Positions 9,938-19,009 of a stretch of DNA of 64,000 nt are shown here, one piece after another. The notes under the pieces were generated by a model. The model had not been told where the DNA came from. It searched no databases and worked only from the letters and a program-made list of their open reading frames with translations. This DNA comes from Achromobacter sp. Bel (GTDB lineage: Bacteria > Pseudomonadota > Gammaproteobacteria > Burkholderiales > Burkholderiaceae_B), in the NCBI RefSeq assembly GCF_012928505.1, contig NZ_JABBJN010000022.1, forward strand, positions 34,053 through 98,052, given 5' to 3'. A program made the position numbers and the translations under genes. How positions within the stretch are numbered: the first letter of the stretch is position 1; each line of letters starts with the position of its first letter.

Positions 9938-10648
9938 TCAGGCGCCCAGATAGGCTTCCAGCACCCGCGGGTGGCCCAGCAGTTCGCGACCGGTGCCGGT
10001 CAGCGCCATGGCGCCGTTTTCCAGCACGTAGCCGTTTTGCGCGATCTTCAACGCCTGGCGCACGTTCTGCTCCACCAGGAACAGGGTCAGGCCGTCGGCG
10101 TTGATGGCGCGCAACGAACGGAAGATCTCCTGCACGACGATGGGCGCCAGACCCATCGACGGCTCGTCCAGCAGCAACAGGCGCGGCTTGGCCATCAAGG
10201 CCCGGCCGATAGCCAACATCTGCTGTTCGCCACCCGACAGGTTGCCGGCAATGCCGGTGATCCGTTCTTTCAGGCGCGGGAACAGGTTGAACACGTATTC
10301 CAGGTCGGAATCCACGTTCTTCAGGCCGCGGCGATAGGCGCCCAGTTCCAGGTTTTCCAGCACCGTCATGGTGGTGAGGATGGCCCGGCCTTCCGGCACC
10401 TGCACGATGCCGCGCGCCACGAGTTGGTGCGGAGCCAGGTTGGTGACGTCTTCACCCTCGAACAGGATGCGGCCACGCGCCTTGGGCAGCAGGCCCGACA
10501 GCGCAAGCAGCGTGGTCGATTTGCCCGCGCCGTTGGCGCCGACCAGGGCGGTGATTTCGTTGGCGTTCAGGTCCAGGTCGATGCCGCGGACGGCTTCGAT
10601 GTGGCCGTAGTTGACCTCGAGTCCGCGGACTTCCAGCATCGCGCTCAT
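9938..10648 (-). CDS. livF: Branched-chain amino acid ABC transporter ATPase LivF
   Basis: This 236-residue ATPase has Walker A GANGAGKS, the signature LSGGEQQ and Walker B LLLLDEPSMGL. The short form lacking the long insertion of LivG marks it as LivF. With LivG it powers high-affinity uptake of leucine, isoleucine, valine or related amides. The start overlaps the livG stop by four bases (ATGA). Confidence 0.93.
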   Translation of the reverse strand: MSAMLEVRGLEVNYGHIEAVRGIDLDLNANEITALVGANGAGKSTTLLALSGLLPKARGRILFEGEDVTNLAPHQLVARGIVQVPEGRAILTTMTVLENLELGAYRRGLKNVDSDLEYVFNLFPRLKERITGIAGNLSGGEQQMLAIGRALMAKPRLLLLDEPSMGLAPIVVQEIFRSLRAINADGLTLFLVEQNVRQALKIAQNGYVLENGAMALTGTGRELLGHPRVLEAYLGA

Positions 10649-11433
10649 TTGGCGGCCTCCGCTTGTTCGGTGTCTTCGTCGTCTTCGCGGCCCAGGTAGG
10701 CCTCGATGACCTGCTCGTTGTTGCGGATCTCTTCAGGACCGCCGCAAGCGATGATCTTGCCGAAGTTCAGCACCGCGATGCGTTCGCACAGGCCCATGAC
10801 GAAGCGCATGTCGTGTTCGATCATCAGGATGGTGTAGCCGCGGTCGCGGATCGCCAGGATCTCGCGCATGAGTTCGGCGCGCTCACCGGTGTTCATGCCG
10901 GCGACCGGCTCGTCCAGCAGCAGCAGTTTCGGCTCGGTGGCCAGCGCGCGCGCCAGCTCCAGGCGGCGCTGTTCGCCGTAGGACAGGTTGTCGGCCAGGT
11001 CATTGGCCTTGTGGTCCAGGCGCATCCACGTCAGCAGTTCGTGCGCACGCTCGCGGGCGCGCCTTTCGTGCTCGCGATAGCCCGGCAGGCCCAGCAGCAG
11101 GCTGGGGAAGCCGTAGTTCATGTGACGGTAGGCGCCGACCACCACGTTTTCCAGCAGCGTCATCTCTTTAAAGAGACGGATGTTCTGGAAGGTGCGGGCG
11201 ATGCCCATGCGCGTGATGCTGTGCGGCTTCTTGGCCAGGACGCTTTCGCCGTTGAACGTGATCGTGCCGCCGCTGGGCGGCAACAGGCCGGTGATCAGGT
11301 TGAACACCGTGGTCTTGCCCGCGCCGTTGGGGCCGATCAGGCCGAAGATCGCGCCTTCGGGCACGGACAGGCTGACGTCATGCAGCACATGCAGGCCGCC
11401 AAAGCTCTTGGAGACGGAGGAAAGCTCAAGCAT
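10645..11433 (-). CDS. livG: Branched-chain amino acid ABC transporter ATPase LivG
   Basis: This is the 262-residue LivG partner, with Walker A GPNGAGKTT, signature LSYGEQRRLE and DEPVAGMN. I start it at MLELSSVSKSFGG, overlapping the end of livM by eight bases; the in-frame upstream extension is only livM read in another frame. The C terminus ends in an acidic DDEDTEQAE stretch. Confidence 0.93.
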   Translation of the reverse strand: MLELSSVSKSFGGLHVLHDVSLSVPEGAIFGLIGPNGAGKTTVFNLITGLLPPSGGTITFNGESVLAKKPHSITRMGIARTFQNIRLFKEMTLLENVVVGAYRHMNYGFPSLLLGLPGYREHERRARERAHELLTWMRLDHKANDLADNLSYGEQRRLELARALATEPKLLLLDEPVAGMNTGERAELMREILAIRDRGYTILMIEHDMRFVMGLCERIAVLNFGKIIACGGPEEIRNNEQVIEAYLGREDDEDTEQAEAAK

Positions 11434-12307
11434 GGCGCTTGCCTCCCTGGCCGCCCCGGCCTTGACGCATCCAGCGCTTGAAGCGCGCCGGATCCCAGAT
11501 GCCTTGCGGCAGGAACAACACAATCACCACCAGAATCACTCCGTTCGCGATCAGGCGCAAATCCGCGAAGCCGCGCAGCAGCTCGGGCAGCACCGTAATG
11601 ATGAAGCTGCCCAGCACCGGACCGGCCAGGCCGCCGATGCCGCCCAGGATGGCCATGGTCAGGATTTCAACGCCACGGTCGAAACCGTATTCGTTAGGGC
11701 CGATGAAGAACGTCAGGTGCGCGTTCAGCGCGCCGGCCAGGCCGGCGATCATGGCGCCAGCCACGAAGGCCAGCATCTTGTTGGCGCGCACGTCGATGCC
11801 CATCAGGCCCGCGGCCGTTTCGTCGCCGCGAATGGCGTCGAACGAGCGGCCGATCTTGGACGCGCGCACGCGCCACAGCACGAACAGGACGATGACGACC
11901 GACAACACCACATGCCACCACTGCGTCAGCTGCGGGATGCCGTTCAGGCCCAGCGCGCCGCCGGTGAGGGACTCGGTGTTCAGGATGGTCACGCGGACGA
12001 CTTCGCCGAAGCCCAGCGTGGCCATGGCCAGATAGACCCCTGACAGGCGCAAGGTCGGCAAGCCGATCAGCGCCGCCACGAGGGCGGGCGCCGCCATGCC
12101 GCCGGCCAGGGCGACCGTGAACGGGGCGTCGTAGTTCATGGTGAGCAGCGCGGCGGTATACGCCCCGATGCCCATGAAAGCGGCGTTGGCCATGGCCAGC
12201 ATGCCGCAGGCCAGGGTCAGCCAGATGGAGAGGGCCAGCAAGGCGTTGGTGCCCAGCGTGAGCACCAGGTTGCCGTAGATGGCCCAGAAGTTTTCGAATC
12301 CGCTCAT
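11426..12307 (-). CDS. livM: Branched-chain amino acid ABC permease LivM
   Basis: This 293-residue membrane protein has about eight hydrophobic helices and the LivM-type loop GGIGGLAGPVLGSF near residue 222, which contacts the ATPases. It forms the channel with LivH. Three bases separate it from the preceding livH gene. Confidence 0.93.
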   Translation of the reverse strand: MSGFENFWAIYGNLVLTLGTNALLALSIWLTLACGMLAMANAAFMGIGAYTAALLTMNYDAPFTVALAGGMAAPALVAALIGLPTLRLSGVYLAMATLGFGEVVRVTILNTESLTGGALGLNGIPQLTQWWHVVLSVVIVLFVLWRVRASKIGRSFDAIRGDETAAGLMGIDVRANKMLAFVAGAMIAGLAGALNAHLTFFIGPNEYGFDRGVEILTMAILGGIGGLAGPVLGSFIITVLPELLRGFADLRLIANGVILVVIVLFLPQGIWDPARFKRWMRQGRGGQGGKRHA

Positions 12308-12310
12308 TCT

Positions 12311-13192
12311 TTAAGCCTTGCGTTGAACCACTTTGCCGAACAGACCTTGCGGGCGCACCAGCAGGATCAGGAACAGCAGGCCGAAAGCCACCGCATCGCG
12401 CATGGTGGAACCGACGTACGCGACCGACAGCACCTCGGCGAAGCCCAGGAACAGCCCGCCCAGCATGGCGCCGCGGATGTCGCCCATGCCGCCCAGGATG
12501 ATGACCGCGATGCCCTTGTGCAGCATCGGCTGGCCCATCAGCGGGAACAGCGCGTTGGAATACAGTCCGATCAGCACGCCTGCCACGCCGCCCAGGGCGG
12601 CCGCGGCGAACGAGGTGGTGACGAACAGGCGCTCGACGTTGATGCCCAGCAGCCAGGCGGCCTTGGGCGATTCGGCGATGGCGCGCAGCGCGCGGCCGAA
12701 CTGCGTGCGGCGCATGACGTACATCAGCACGGCCATCAGCGCGAACGACAGGAAGATGATGCCCAACTCGATGACGGTCAGGTGCAGACCGGCGACCTCG
12801 ATCACTTCCTCGGGCACGGTGCCGTGCGGGAAGCGCAGGTTGCTGGCGCCGAAAATGCTTTGGGCGCCGTTGTTCAGGATGATGCCCACGCCAATCGTGG
12901 CGATCATGGGGATCAAGTGCGGCGCGTTGCGCTTGCGCAGGGGCTTGAGCACCAGGTAGTCGATGATGACGCCGGTGAAGCCGGCCACGAAGAACGCGAC
13001 CATCAGCGCACCCCACAGGGGCAAGCCGAATTGCTGGACGACGAACAGTGCCGCGTAGGCGCCAACCATGAAGACGGCGCCGTGCGCCAGGTTGATCACC
13101 CCGAGCACGCCGAAGATCAGAGTGAAGCCCAGCGCGAACAGTGCATACACACAGCCCAGCGACAAGGCATTGACGAATTGTTGTTCGAACAT
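12311..13192 (-). CDS. livH: Branched-chain amino acid ABC permease LivH
   Basis: This 293-residue permease contains the family run FGVLGVINLAHG near the N terminus and the cytoplasmic loop IILGGMGDIRGAMLGG. I start at MFEQQFVNAL, which has GGAAAG seven bases upstream; the longer reading frame runs into a dispersed intergenic repeat. It is the first gene of the livHMGF unit, with the binding-protein gene upstream on the same strand. Confidence 0.92.
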   Translation of the reverse strand: MFEQQFVNALSLGCVYALFALGFTLIFGVLGVINLAHGAVFMVGAYAALFVVQQFGLPLWGALMVAFFVAGFTGVIIDYLVLKPLRKRNAPHLIPMIATIGVGIILNNGAQSIFGASNLRFPHGTVPEEVIEVAGLHLTVIELGIIFLSFALMAVLMYVMRRTQFGRALRAIAESPKAAWLLGINVERLFVTTSFAAAALGGVAGVLIGLYSNALFPLMGQPMLHKGIAVIILGGMGDIRGAMLGGLFLGFAEVLSVAYVGSTMRDAVAFGLLFLILLVRPQGLFGKVVQRKA

Positions 13193-13220
13193 GATGGGAC
13201 TTTCCAGATTTATGAGGGCC

Positions 13221-13283
13221 TCCACGCGCCCGCTGCGTGGTCTGGCTCTCCCGAGGGAGGCCATTTTTGTCTTGGGACGGCCC
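13221..13283 (-). repeat. Degenerate copy of the dispersed GC-rich repeat
   Basis: Read on the reverse strand it shares GGCCGTCCCAAGACA exactly with the tandem units at 53615-54015, followed by a diverged CTCCC/GGGAG stem and a CGCAGCGGGCGCGTGG-like tail. It lies between livJ and livH. Confidence 0.7.
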
Positions 13284-13293
13284 TACGATAAAA

Positions 13294-13331
13294 AGCGCCT
13301 TGCGGACAGCCGGGGCCGTCCGCAAGGCGCA
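13294..13331 (-). terminator. Strong hairpin terminator after livJ
   Basis: GCGCCTTGCGGAC pairs with GTCCGCAAGGCGC around a ten-base loop and ends in TTTTT on the reverse strand. It separates the highly expressed binding-protein gene from livHMGF, and partial readthrough would set the usual excess of binding protein. Confidence 0.85.
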
Positions 13332-13357
13332 TCCCCCCGCGCGGGGATGCGTACTGC

Positions 13358-14512
13358 TTACTTCTCGATGACGTACTTGCCGTCCTTGGTCACGCTGACG
13401 ATCGGCGCCTGGTCGGCGTCGTAGCCGGCGGGCTTGCCGGCGCGGTCGTTGGCTTGACGGAACTTGAACGGGCCGGTGGCGCCGGTCCAGGTCACGGAAG
13501 GCAGGGCATCGCGCAGGGCAGCGCGGTCCTTGGGCAGTTCGCCGGTGATCTTGGTGTTCTTCAGCGCCTGGGCCACGATGTACATGGCGTCATACGACTG
13601 GGCGGCGAACTGGTCGGGCGAACCGTTGAACTTGGCCTTGTAGGCGTCGATGAACTTGACGTTCTCGGGAGCCTTGTTCTCGATCGACCACGGGCTGCCG
13701 ATCCACAGATTGTTCGATGCGCCGCCAGGGGCCAGGTCGAAAATCTTGACCGAGTTCATGCCGTTGCCGCCGATGACGGGCACATTCAGGCCCAGTTGGC
13801 GGGCTTGCACCATGATCGGGGCGCCTTCTGCCAGCAGTGCGGACAGCACGATGGCGTCGGGGTTGGTGCCCTTGATCTTGGTCAGCTGGGCCTTGAAGTC
13901 CACGTCGCCCTTGGCGAACGTTTCGGTCGTGGTGACCGGGATCTTCTGGTCTTCCAGGGCCTTCTTGAAGTTGTCGTAGCCGCTCTTGGTGAAGACGTCG
14001 TCGTTGCCGTAGAGCACCGCCACGTTCTTCAGGCCGGTCTTGGCCTTGACGGTGGAGATGGTGGCCGGCAGCACGTCGGCTTCGGTGACCGAGTTGCGGA
14101 ACACGTAGTTGCCGATGGAGGTGATGCCGTCGGCGGTGTTGGACGTGCCGAAGGCGACCGTCTTGGCGGCTTGGGCGATCGGGTCGGCGGCTTGGGCCGA
14201 GTTCGACAGCGTCGGGCCGAAGACCATCAGGACGTTGTCCTTGAAGATCAGTTTCTTGAAGACGTTGATGGCTTCTTCTTTCTTGCCTTGTTCGTCCTCG
14301 ACCACCAGCACGAGCTTGTTGCCGTTGATACCGCCCGCAGCGTTGATTTCATCAGCGGCAAGCTGGAAACCGTTGCGGATCGACACGCCGTACTGCGCGG
14401 CGCCGCCGGACAGGGCTTCCGCCACACCCAGCTTGATGTCAGCCGCGTTCGCAGCCGGGACGATACCGGCGGCGATCAGCGCGGCCAGCAGCTTCTTGGT
14501 CTTGGATTGCAT
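13358..14512 (-). CDS. livJ: Branched-chain amino acid ABC substrate-binding protein
   Basis: This 384-residue periplasmic protein has a signal peptide of about 23 residues ending AANA before ADIKLGVAEALSGG. It has the Leu/Ile/Val-binding fold, with the family run NAAGGINGNKLVLVVEDEQGK. I start at MQSKTKK, which has AAGGTGG nine bases upstream. The substrate is inferred from the neighbouring livHMGF genes; amides or aromatic amino acids are possible. Confidence 0.92.
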   Translation of the reverse strand: MQSKTKKLLAALIAAGIVPAANAADIKLGVAEALSGGAAQYGVSIRNGFQLAADEINAAGGINGNKLVLVVEDEQGKKEEAINVFKKLIFKDNVLMVFGPTLSNSAQAADPIAQAAKTVAFGTSNTADGITSIGNYVFRNSVTEADVLPATISTVKAKTGLKNVAVLYGNDDVFTKSGYDNFKKALEDQKIPVTTTETFAKGDVDFKAQLTKIKGTNPDAIVLSALLAEGAPIMVQARQLGLNVPVIGGNGMNSVKIFDLAPGGASNNLWIGSPWSIENKAPENVKFIDAYKAKFNGSPDQFAAQSYDAMYIVAQALKNTKITGELPKDRAALRDALPSVTWTGATGPFKFRQANDRAGKPAGYDADQAPIVSVTKDGKYVIEK

Positions 14513-14738
14513 GGTTGATACCACCTTAAAGTCTGTCTCGGAATATTGGTAATCCGGGCTGGTGTAATCCCGCCGGATTGACGTCTTATGCCGCCTAAAG
14601 GCGTCATGATTGCGCGTCAAGACCCGGGATATTACTCCTTTGTATCAGGCCGAAACTCGAATGTGGTTCGAGAAAAGCCCGAAAACCGCCCATTTTTTTG
14701 TAAAAAACGCGGTATTACTAGCAAAAACCCTACGCTGG

Positions 14739-14757
14739 GCTGAATGCCGTTCAGCCT
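14739..14757 (-). terminator. Possible weak terminator after the TRAP binding-protein gene
   Basis: GGCTGAA and TTCAGCC form a seven-base stem with a five-base loop 17 bases past the stop codon. The T run follows only after about 11 bases, so function is uncertain. The rest of the 260-base gap to livJ should hold the livJ promoter. Confidence 0.3.
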
Positions 14758-14773
14758 GCAGCGAACCTCCCTG

Positions 14774-15868
14774 CTACCTGCCCGACAGCGCCACGCCCAG
14801 GTACTGGCCGTAAGCGCTTTCGGTCAGGCGGAACCACGGCATCTCGCTGTCGCGAAAGCCCATGTAACTGTCGTGTATGACCTTGAACTTCGGGTCTTTG
14901 GCGGCCAAGTCCTGATACGCCTGCTGCGTCGTTTCGAACGCCACGTCCAGGATCGCGCGCGGAAAGGTGCGCACTTGCGCGCCGCTTGCCGTCAATTGCG
15001 CCAGCGCGGCCGGGTTGCGGGCGTCGTAGCGCGCGGTCAAGGACACATGCGCGGCCAGCGAAGCGGCCTGAACCACCGCCTGGTAATGCTTGGGCAGCTT
15101 GTTCCAGGCCTCATCATTGATATAGAGCGACAACTGTTCGCCGCCTGCCCACCAGCCGGGTGCGTAGTAATACTTAGCTACCTTATTCAGGCCCAGCTTC
15201 TCGTCGTCATAGGCGCCTGCGCCGGCGACCGCTTGCAGGCCGTCTTTCTCGAAAGCCTCGGCCAGCGGCTTGGCCGGATCGGCCTGCGGGGACACGCCCA
15301 TGCGTCCAAGCACGTCGGCGGCCAGCCCGCTCACCCGCATCTTCAGGTCTTTCAAGTCAGCCAGCCGCTTGATTTCCCGGGTGTACCAGCCGCCCATCTG
15401 CGCGCCGGTGTTGCCCAGCGGGAAGTTGATGATCTTTTCCGGCTTGAAGAGTTCGCGGGTCAGGCGCAAGCCGTCGCCTTCGCTCATCCAGGCATTCATC
15501 TGGCGCGCGTTCAAGCCGAAGGGCACGGCGGCGTCGAAGCAAAAGGCGGGATTCTTGGCGAAGAGGAAACGGGACGAGCCATGGCCGCATTCCACCTTGC
15601 CGGTGGAGACGGTTTCAAGCAGGTCGGATGCCGGCGCGATCTCGCCTTCGGGGAAATGGCGGATGTTGAACTTGCCGCCCGTGGCTTCCGAGACGAATTT
15701 GCAGAAATGCTCGCCGGCGCCAATGCGCAAGTCCAGGGCGGCAGGAAAGGCAGACGACAGGCGCCAGCTCACGGACGGCATGTCCTGCGCGAACGCAGGC
15801 GTGCTGACGGCGGCTCCCGTGGCGACGGCGCCGAGTCCGGCGTGCTTCAAGAATGAACGTCGTTGCAT
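14774..15868 (-). CDS. TRAP transporter substrate-binding protein (DctP type), orphan
   Basis: This 364-residue protein starts with a twin-arginine signal (QRRSFLK, cleavage after AFA about residue 27). The mature part matches DctP/TakP-like TRAP binding proteins, with LKMRVSGLAADVLGRMG and AYDDEKLGLNKVAKYYYAPGWW. Such proteins bind carboxylates, often 2-oxoacids. No DctQ or DctM membrane subunit lies nearby, so it must use a remote transporter or have another role. Tat export is typical when a TRAP binding protein folds before export. Confidence 0.85.
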   Translation of the reverse strand: MQRRSFLKHAGLGAVATGAAVSTPAFAQDMPSVSWRLSSAFPAALDLRIGAGEHFCKFVSEATGGKFNIRHFPEGEIAPASDLLETVSTGKVECGHGSSRFLFAKNPAFCFDAAVPFGLNARQMNAWMSEGDGLRLTRELFKPEKIINFPLGNTGAQMGGWYTREIKRLADLKDLKMRVSGLAADVLGRMGVSPQADPAKPLAEAFEKDGLQAVAGAGAYDDEKLGLNKVAKYYYAPGWWAGGEQLSLYINDEAWNKLPKHYQAVVQAASLAAHVSLTARYDARNPAALAQLTASGAQVRTFPRAILDVAFETTQQAYQDLAAKDPKFKVIHDSYMGFRDSEMPWFRLTESAYGQYLGVALSGR

Positions 15869-15999
15869 CTCTCTTTGCTCCTTACAGCAACTCCTGGGAC
15901 TTCGAGCAATACCCGCCGGATATTACACGCTGGCGGGGGTTGGGATCGCTAGAGGAATTCCCGAGCCGGTAAGGGAATGCAAAGACGGGGAAATGCGAA

Positions 16000-16030
16000 G
16001 ACGCGCGGCGGCGGCGGCCGCCCGCGCGTC
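16000..16030 (-). terminator. Possible terminator after pmbA
   Basis: GACGCGCGG and CCGCGCGTC form a strong nine-base stem eight bases past the pmbA stop. Only a short, broken T run follows. Confidence 0.4.
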
Positions 16031-16038
16031 GGGCGGGA

Positions 16039-17403
16039 TCAAGTCCCCGCGATAGCCATTTGCTCGATCAGGATCGAACCCGTGGTCTTGGTGCCGCGCG
16101 AAATGGTGTCAGCGCCCACGGCGACGATCTGCTGGAACATGTCGGCAAGGTTGCCGGCGATGGTGATTTCCTGGACGGCATGCTGGATCTTGCCGTTTTC
16201 CACCCAGTAGCCGAACGCGCCGCGCGAATAATCGCCGGTAACGTAGTTGACGCCCTGCCCGATCAGTTCGGTGACGAGGAATCCCGTGCCCAGCTTCTTC
16301 AGCATGGCTTCGAAGTTGTCGCCGCGCTTGGTCAGCGTGGAGCTGAACACCAGGTTGTGCGAGCCGCCGGCGTTGCCGGTGGTGGCCATGCCCAGTTTGC
16401 GGGCCGTGTAGGAAGACAGGAAATAGCCTTCCAGCACGCCAGCCGACACCACGTTGCGGCGGCGCGTGCGCACGCCTTCGTCGTCAAACGGCGAGCTGCC
16501 CATGCCGCCCGGGATGTGGGGGTCTTCGGTCAGGTTGATGTGCTTGGGGAAGATCGGCTTGCCCAGCGAGTCCACCAGGAAGCTGGCCTTGCGGTAGAGC
16601 GCACCGCCATTGACGGCCTGGGTCAGCGCGCCGACCAGCCCCAGCGCCAGCGGCGCTTCGAACAAGACGGGGAACTTGCCGGTGCGGATGCGGCGGGCCG
16701 ACAAGCGGCTCAGCGTGCGCTCGGCGGCGTAGCGTCCGATGGCCTCGGGCGACGCCAGTTTGGCCGGATCGCGTTCGGAGGTGTACCAGTAGTCGCGCTG
16801 CATGCCGTTGCCGCGGCCCGCGATGGGGGCCACGGACAGGCTGTGGCGCGAATATGGGTAGCCGCCCAGGAAGCCCCGGGTGTTGCCCATCACGAACTGG
16901 CCTTCGTAGGTGCCCACGGTGGCGCCATCGGTATTGGTGATGCGCGGATCGACGTCGCGCGCGGCGCGCTCGGCGCGCAAGGCGAGTTCGGCGGCCTCTT
17001 CGGTGGACACGCTCCAGGCGCGGTGCAGATCCAGATCGGGGAATTCGGTGGCCAGCTGGTCGGCGTCAGGCAGGCCGGCGGCCGGATCGGCGGCGGTATG
17101 GCGCGCGATGTGCCACGCGGCTTCGACCGTCTGGCGCAAGGCCGCTTCGGAGAAGTCGGAGGTCGAGGCGGACCCGCGGCTCTGCCCGGCGTAGACCGTC
17201 AGGTCCAGCGAGCGGTCGCGCGTCTGCTCAACGGTTTCGATGTCGTTCTTTCGGACCGAGACCGACAGGCCCAGGCTTTCCGAGACTTCCGCCGCGGCGT
17301 CCGAGGCGCCGATCTGGCGCGCGTAGGCGAGGGTTTGTTCGACGAGTTCGGAAAAACGCGCGTGATTCGCCGCCAGCGGCAAGGATGAGGAGGATTTAAC
17401 CAT
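16039..17403 (-). CDS. pmbA: Metalloprotease subunit PmbA (TldE)
   Basis: This 454-residue member of the TldD/PmbA family works with TldD to degrade unfolded peptides and mature some modified peptides. TldE subunits lack the HExxxH zinc motif carried by TldD, and I see none here. The C-terminal half shows the conserved [11 protein letters not shown] and [12 protein letters not shown] choose MVKSSSSLP as the start. The divergent gene is darP, a pairing shared with E. coli. Confidence 0.93.
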   Translation of the reverse strand: MVKSSSSLPLAANHARFSELVEQTLAYARQIGASDAAAEVSESLGLSVSVRKNDIETVEQTRDRSLDLTVYAGQSRGSASTSDFSEAALRQTVEAAWHIARHTAADPAAGLPDADQLATEFPDLDLHRAWSVSTEEAAELALRAERAARDVDPRITNTDGATVGTYEGQFVMGNTRGFLGGYPYSRHSLSVAPIAGRGNGMQRDYWYTSERDPAKLASPEAIGRYAAERTLSRLSARRIRTGKFPVLFEAPLALGLVGALTQAVNGGALYRKASFLVDSLGKPIFPKHINLTEDPHIPGGMGSSPFDDEGVRTRRRNVVSAGVLEGYFLSSYTARKLGMATTGNAGGSHNLVFSSTLTKRGDNFEAMLKKLGTGFLVTELIGQGVNYVTGDYSRGAFGYWVENGKIQHAVQEITIAGNLADMFQQIVAVGADTISRGTKTTGSILIEQMAIAGT

Positions 17404-17461
17404 TGCTGTCCAATTTGCAGAGACGGTTATCATAGCCAAGTCTGTCAACGCGCAGTTTTCC

Positions 17462-18013
17462 ATGAATTCCCATACTGAAGAAGAATCCGTCGACGACGGT
17501 TACGATGAAAACGGCTACGACCGTCCCAGCAAGTCCCAGGTCAAGCGTGAAATGCACGCCTTGCTGGACCTGGGCAAACAGCTGATCGAACTGTCCCCCG
17601 AACGCCTCAAGCAACTGCCGCTGGCCGAACGCCTCTATGAAGCGATCCGCATGGCGCAGCGCACGACCGGCCGCGAAGGCCGCCGCCGGCAAGTCCATTT
17701 CGTGGGCAAGCTGATGCGCGACGCCCCCGCGGACGAGATCCGCGCCCAGCTTGACGTCTGGGAAAACGGCTCGCGTGAAGAAACCGCCGCGATGCACCGG
17801 CTGGAAACGCTGCGCGACCGCCTGCTGGACGACGACGACCTGCTGACCAAGCTGCTGGCGAACAACCCCCAGGCCGATGCGCAGCAATTGCGCACGCTGA
17901 TCCGCGCCGCGCGCAAGGAAAAGCTGGGCAACGCCGCGCTGCTGCAGGGGCAGGAGCCGCAGAAGAAGCACTATCGCGCGCTGTTCCAGGCGTTAAAGAC
18001 CCTGACGCTCTGA
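17462..18013 (+). CDS. darP: Ribosome biogenesis factor DarP (YjgA, DUF615)
   Basis: This 183-residue protein has an acidic start, then the family segment [20 protein letters not shown] and a closing [12 protein letters not shown]. Family members associate with the large-subunit precursor and promote late 50S assembly. It is divergent from pmbA with 58 bases between starts. Confidence 0.92.
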   Translation: MNSHTEEESVDDGYDENGYDRPSKSQVKREMHALLDLGKQLIELSPERLKQLPLAERLYEAIRMAQRTTGREGRRRQVHFVGKLMRDAPADEIRAQLDVWENGSREETAAMHRLETLRDRLLDDDDLLTKLLANNPQADAQQLRTLIRAARKEKLGNAALLQGQEPQKKHYRALFQALKTLTL

Positions 18014-18046
18014 TCCCCTTCCCTGTTTTTTTGCCGCCGGCCGTCC

Positions 18047-18724
18047 ATGAACGCATCTACTGACCTGCTCGATTGCATCGAGATCGAAACCGCCCCCCAT
18101 CCCACGCACGCCGTGATCTGGCTGCACGGCTTGGGCGCCGACGGCAATGACTTCGCGCCCATCGTCCCGGAACTGGACCTGCCCGCGGGCCTGGGGGTGC
18201 GCTTCGTGTTCCCCAACGCGCCGGTGCAGCGCGTAACGATCAACAACGGCATGGCGATGCGGTCGTGGTACGACATCCTTGTGATGGACCTGGTGCGCGT
18301 GGAAGACGCCAAGGGCATTCGGGCGTCCGAAGCCGCCATCCACAAGCTGATCGCGCGGGAAAACGCCAGAGGCATCCCCACGTCGAACATCGTGCTGGCC
18401 GGGTTTTCGCAAGGCAGCGCCATGACGCTGCACACGGGCCTGCGCCTGCCTGAAAAGCTCGCGGGCATGATGGCGTTGTCGGGTTACCTGCCGCTGGTGG
18501 ACACGGCGCAAACCGAACGCAACAGCGCCAACAACGCCACGCCCATCTTCATGGCCCACGGCCAGTACGACCCGGTCGTGTCGCTGGCGCGCGCCGAGGC
18601 GTCGCTGGCCGAACTGAAACGGCTGGGCTACGACGTGCGCTGGCACACGTACCCGATGCCGCATTCTGTCTGCGCCGAAGAAGTGGCCGACATCTCGCGC
18701 TTCCTAAACGACGTCCTGGCCTGA
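18047..18724 (+). CDS. Carboxylesterase / lysophospholipase-like alpha/beta hydrolase
   Basis: This 225-residue soluble hydrolase is of the carboxylesterase 2 / acyl-protein thioesterase type. The oxyanion segment is WLHGLGADGNDF at 25-36. The catalytic triad is visible as S121 (GFSQGS), D175 (HGQYDPVV) and H206 (PMPHSVC). It begins 33 bases after darP and may be cotranscribed. The natural ester is unknown. Confidence 0.9.
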   Translation: MNASTDLLDCIEIETAPHPTHAVIWLHGLGADGNDFAPIVPELDLPAGLGVRFVFPNAPVQRVTINNGMAMRSWYDILVMDLVRVEDAKGIRASEAAIHKLIARENARGIPTSNIVLAGFSQGSAMTLHTGLRLPEKLAGMMALSGYLPLVDTAQTERNSANNATPIFMAHGQYDPVVSLARAEASLAELKRLGYDVRWHTYPMPHSVCAEEVADISRFLNDVLA

Positions 18725-18730
18725 AGCGGG

Positions 18731-18764
18731 TTTCGGGCGGCGCGCCCTGCCCGCCCCGAAAAAT
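18731..18764 (+). terminator. Possible terminator after the esterase gene
   Basis: TTTCGGGCGG pairs with CCGCCCCGAAA with one bulge, ending in AAAA/T-poor sequence. A second hairpin (AGCCC..GGGCT) follows at about 18791-18813. The remaining gap to the ABC binding protein holds no clear gene. Confidence 0.4.
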
Positions 18765-19009
18765 CCAATCTTGTATACCAAGCGGTATTCCAGCCCTGAA
18801 TTTTCCGGGCTGGGCTGGCGCTCGTCCATAGAGAAAAACGCCAATCCCAAAATACTTGTCGCCCACTTGTATTGAATATAGTATCCGATCCATGCCTTAC
18901 GGCCCGGGCAGCGATCGTTCGGGCTTCCCTGTTGTTGTTGTCGATTCCATCCCATTGGCCGTGTTGCGCCGGGTTGCGGCGTGCCATACAAGACGCAGGA
19001 GAAAGTCCC

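Noticed and set aside
14739..14757. Riboswitch or attenuator near livJ
   Set aside because: Only one short hairpin is present, and it lies downstream of the TRAP gene rather than in a leader of livJ.
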